Assembly (NCBI GenBank): GCA_964528095.1
Contig: CAZGSG010000363.1
Location: forward strand, 1 to 5,899
Source of the DNA: CAZGSG01 sp964528095
GTDB taxonomy: Bacteria > Bacteroidota > Bacteroidia > Chitinophagales > Chitinophagaceae
Direction of reading: 5' to 3'
Length of the DNA stretch: 5,899 nt
The notes beneath the pieces were generated by a model. That model did no database searches. It was not told the DNA's origin and saw nothing but the letters and a program-made list of their open reading frames with translations. This document shows, in pieces, positions 5,893 through 5,899 of this stretch (position 1 is its first letter; every line of letters starts with the position of its first letter). The position numbers and the translations under genes are program-made.

Positions 5893-5899
5893 AGCCCAG

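Overview
The window looks like part of a Bacteroidota chromosome, most likely Chitinophagaceae-like. The reasons are: moderate AT richness; start codons preceded by A/T-rich sequence rather than Shine-Dalgarno motifs; one candidate promoter of the Bacteroidota type (TTG, then TAnnTTT); and signal peptides that nearly all end in Ala/Ser/Gly followed by Gln, the Bacteroidota 'Q-rule'. The family placement rests on remembered protein patterns and no search was run. All genes are on the minus strand, so transcription runs from high to low coordinates.

Layout in transcription order. (1) 5892-5671 is a short frame with a hydrophobic hairpin. It overlaps, in another frame, the upstream extension of the next gene. 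(2) 5641-3881 encodes a 586-residue protein with TPR helices, a coiled-coil middle and a Gly/Ala-rich beta C-terminus. It lacks the signal peptide carried by every other gene here. (3) 3862-3254 is an intact 202-residue exported protein of unknown function. (4) 3235-2982 is a small exported protein broken by a one-base frame change in a homopolymer. (5) 2958-1657 is an intact 433-residue exported protein of unknown function. (6) 1624-1390 is a small exported protein with a second frame change, which hides a TPEQKKMLEQMG-type C-terminal half. From gene 2 to gene 6 the gaps are only 18 to 32 bp, so these look like one operon. No terminator or internal promoter is obvious among them. (7) After an intergenic gap of about 210 bp comes a separate gene from 1178 to the window edge. 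It has its own candidate promoter and encodes an exported tandem-repeat protein, probably a beta-propeller, with seven repeat starts visible and its end outside the window.

Functionally this is a set of Sec-exported proteins with no enzymatic signature that I can see. The operon most plausibly encodes envelope or secreted components that work together, but no member has a function I can name. The main surprise is that three places within about 4.4 kb need a one- or two-base correction to give sensible proteins, two of them at six-base homopolymers. Either the assembly has indel errors or the operon is decaying.
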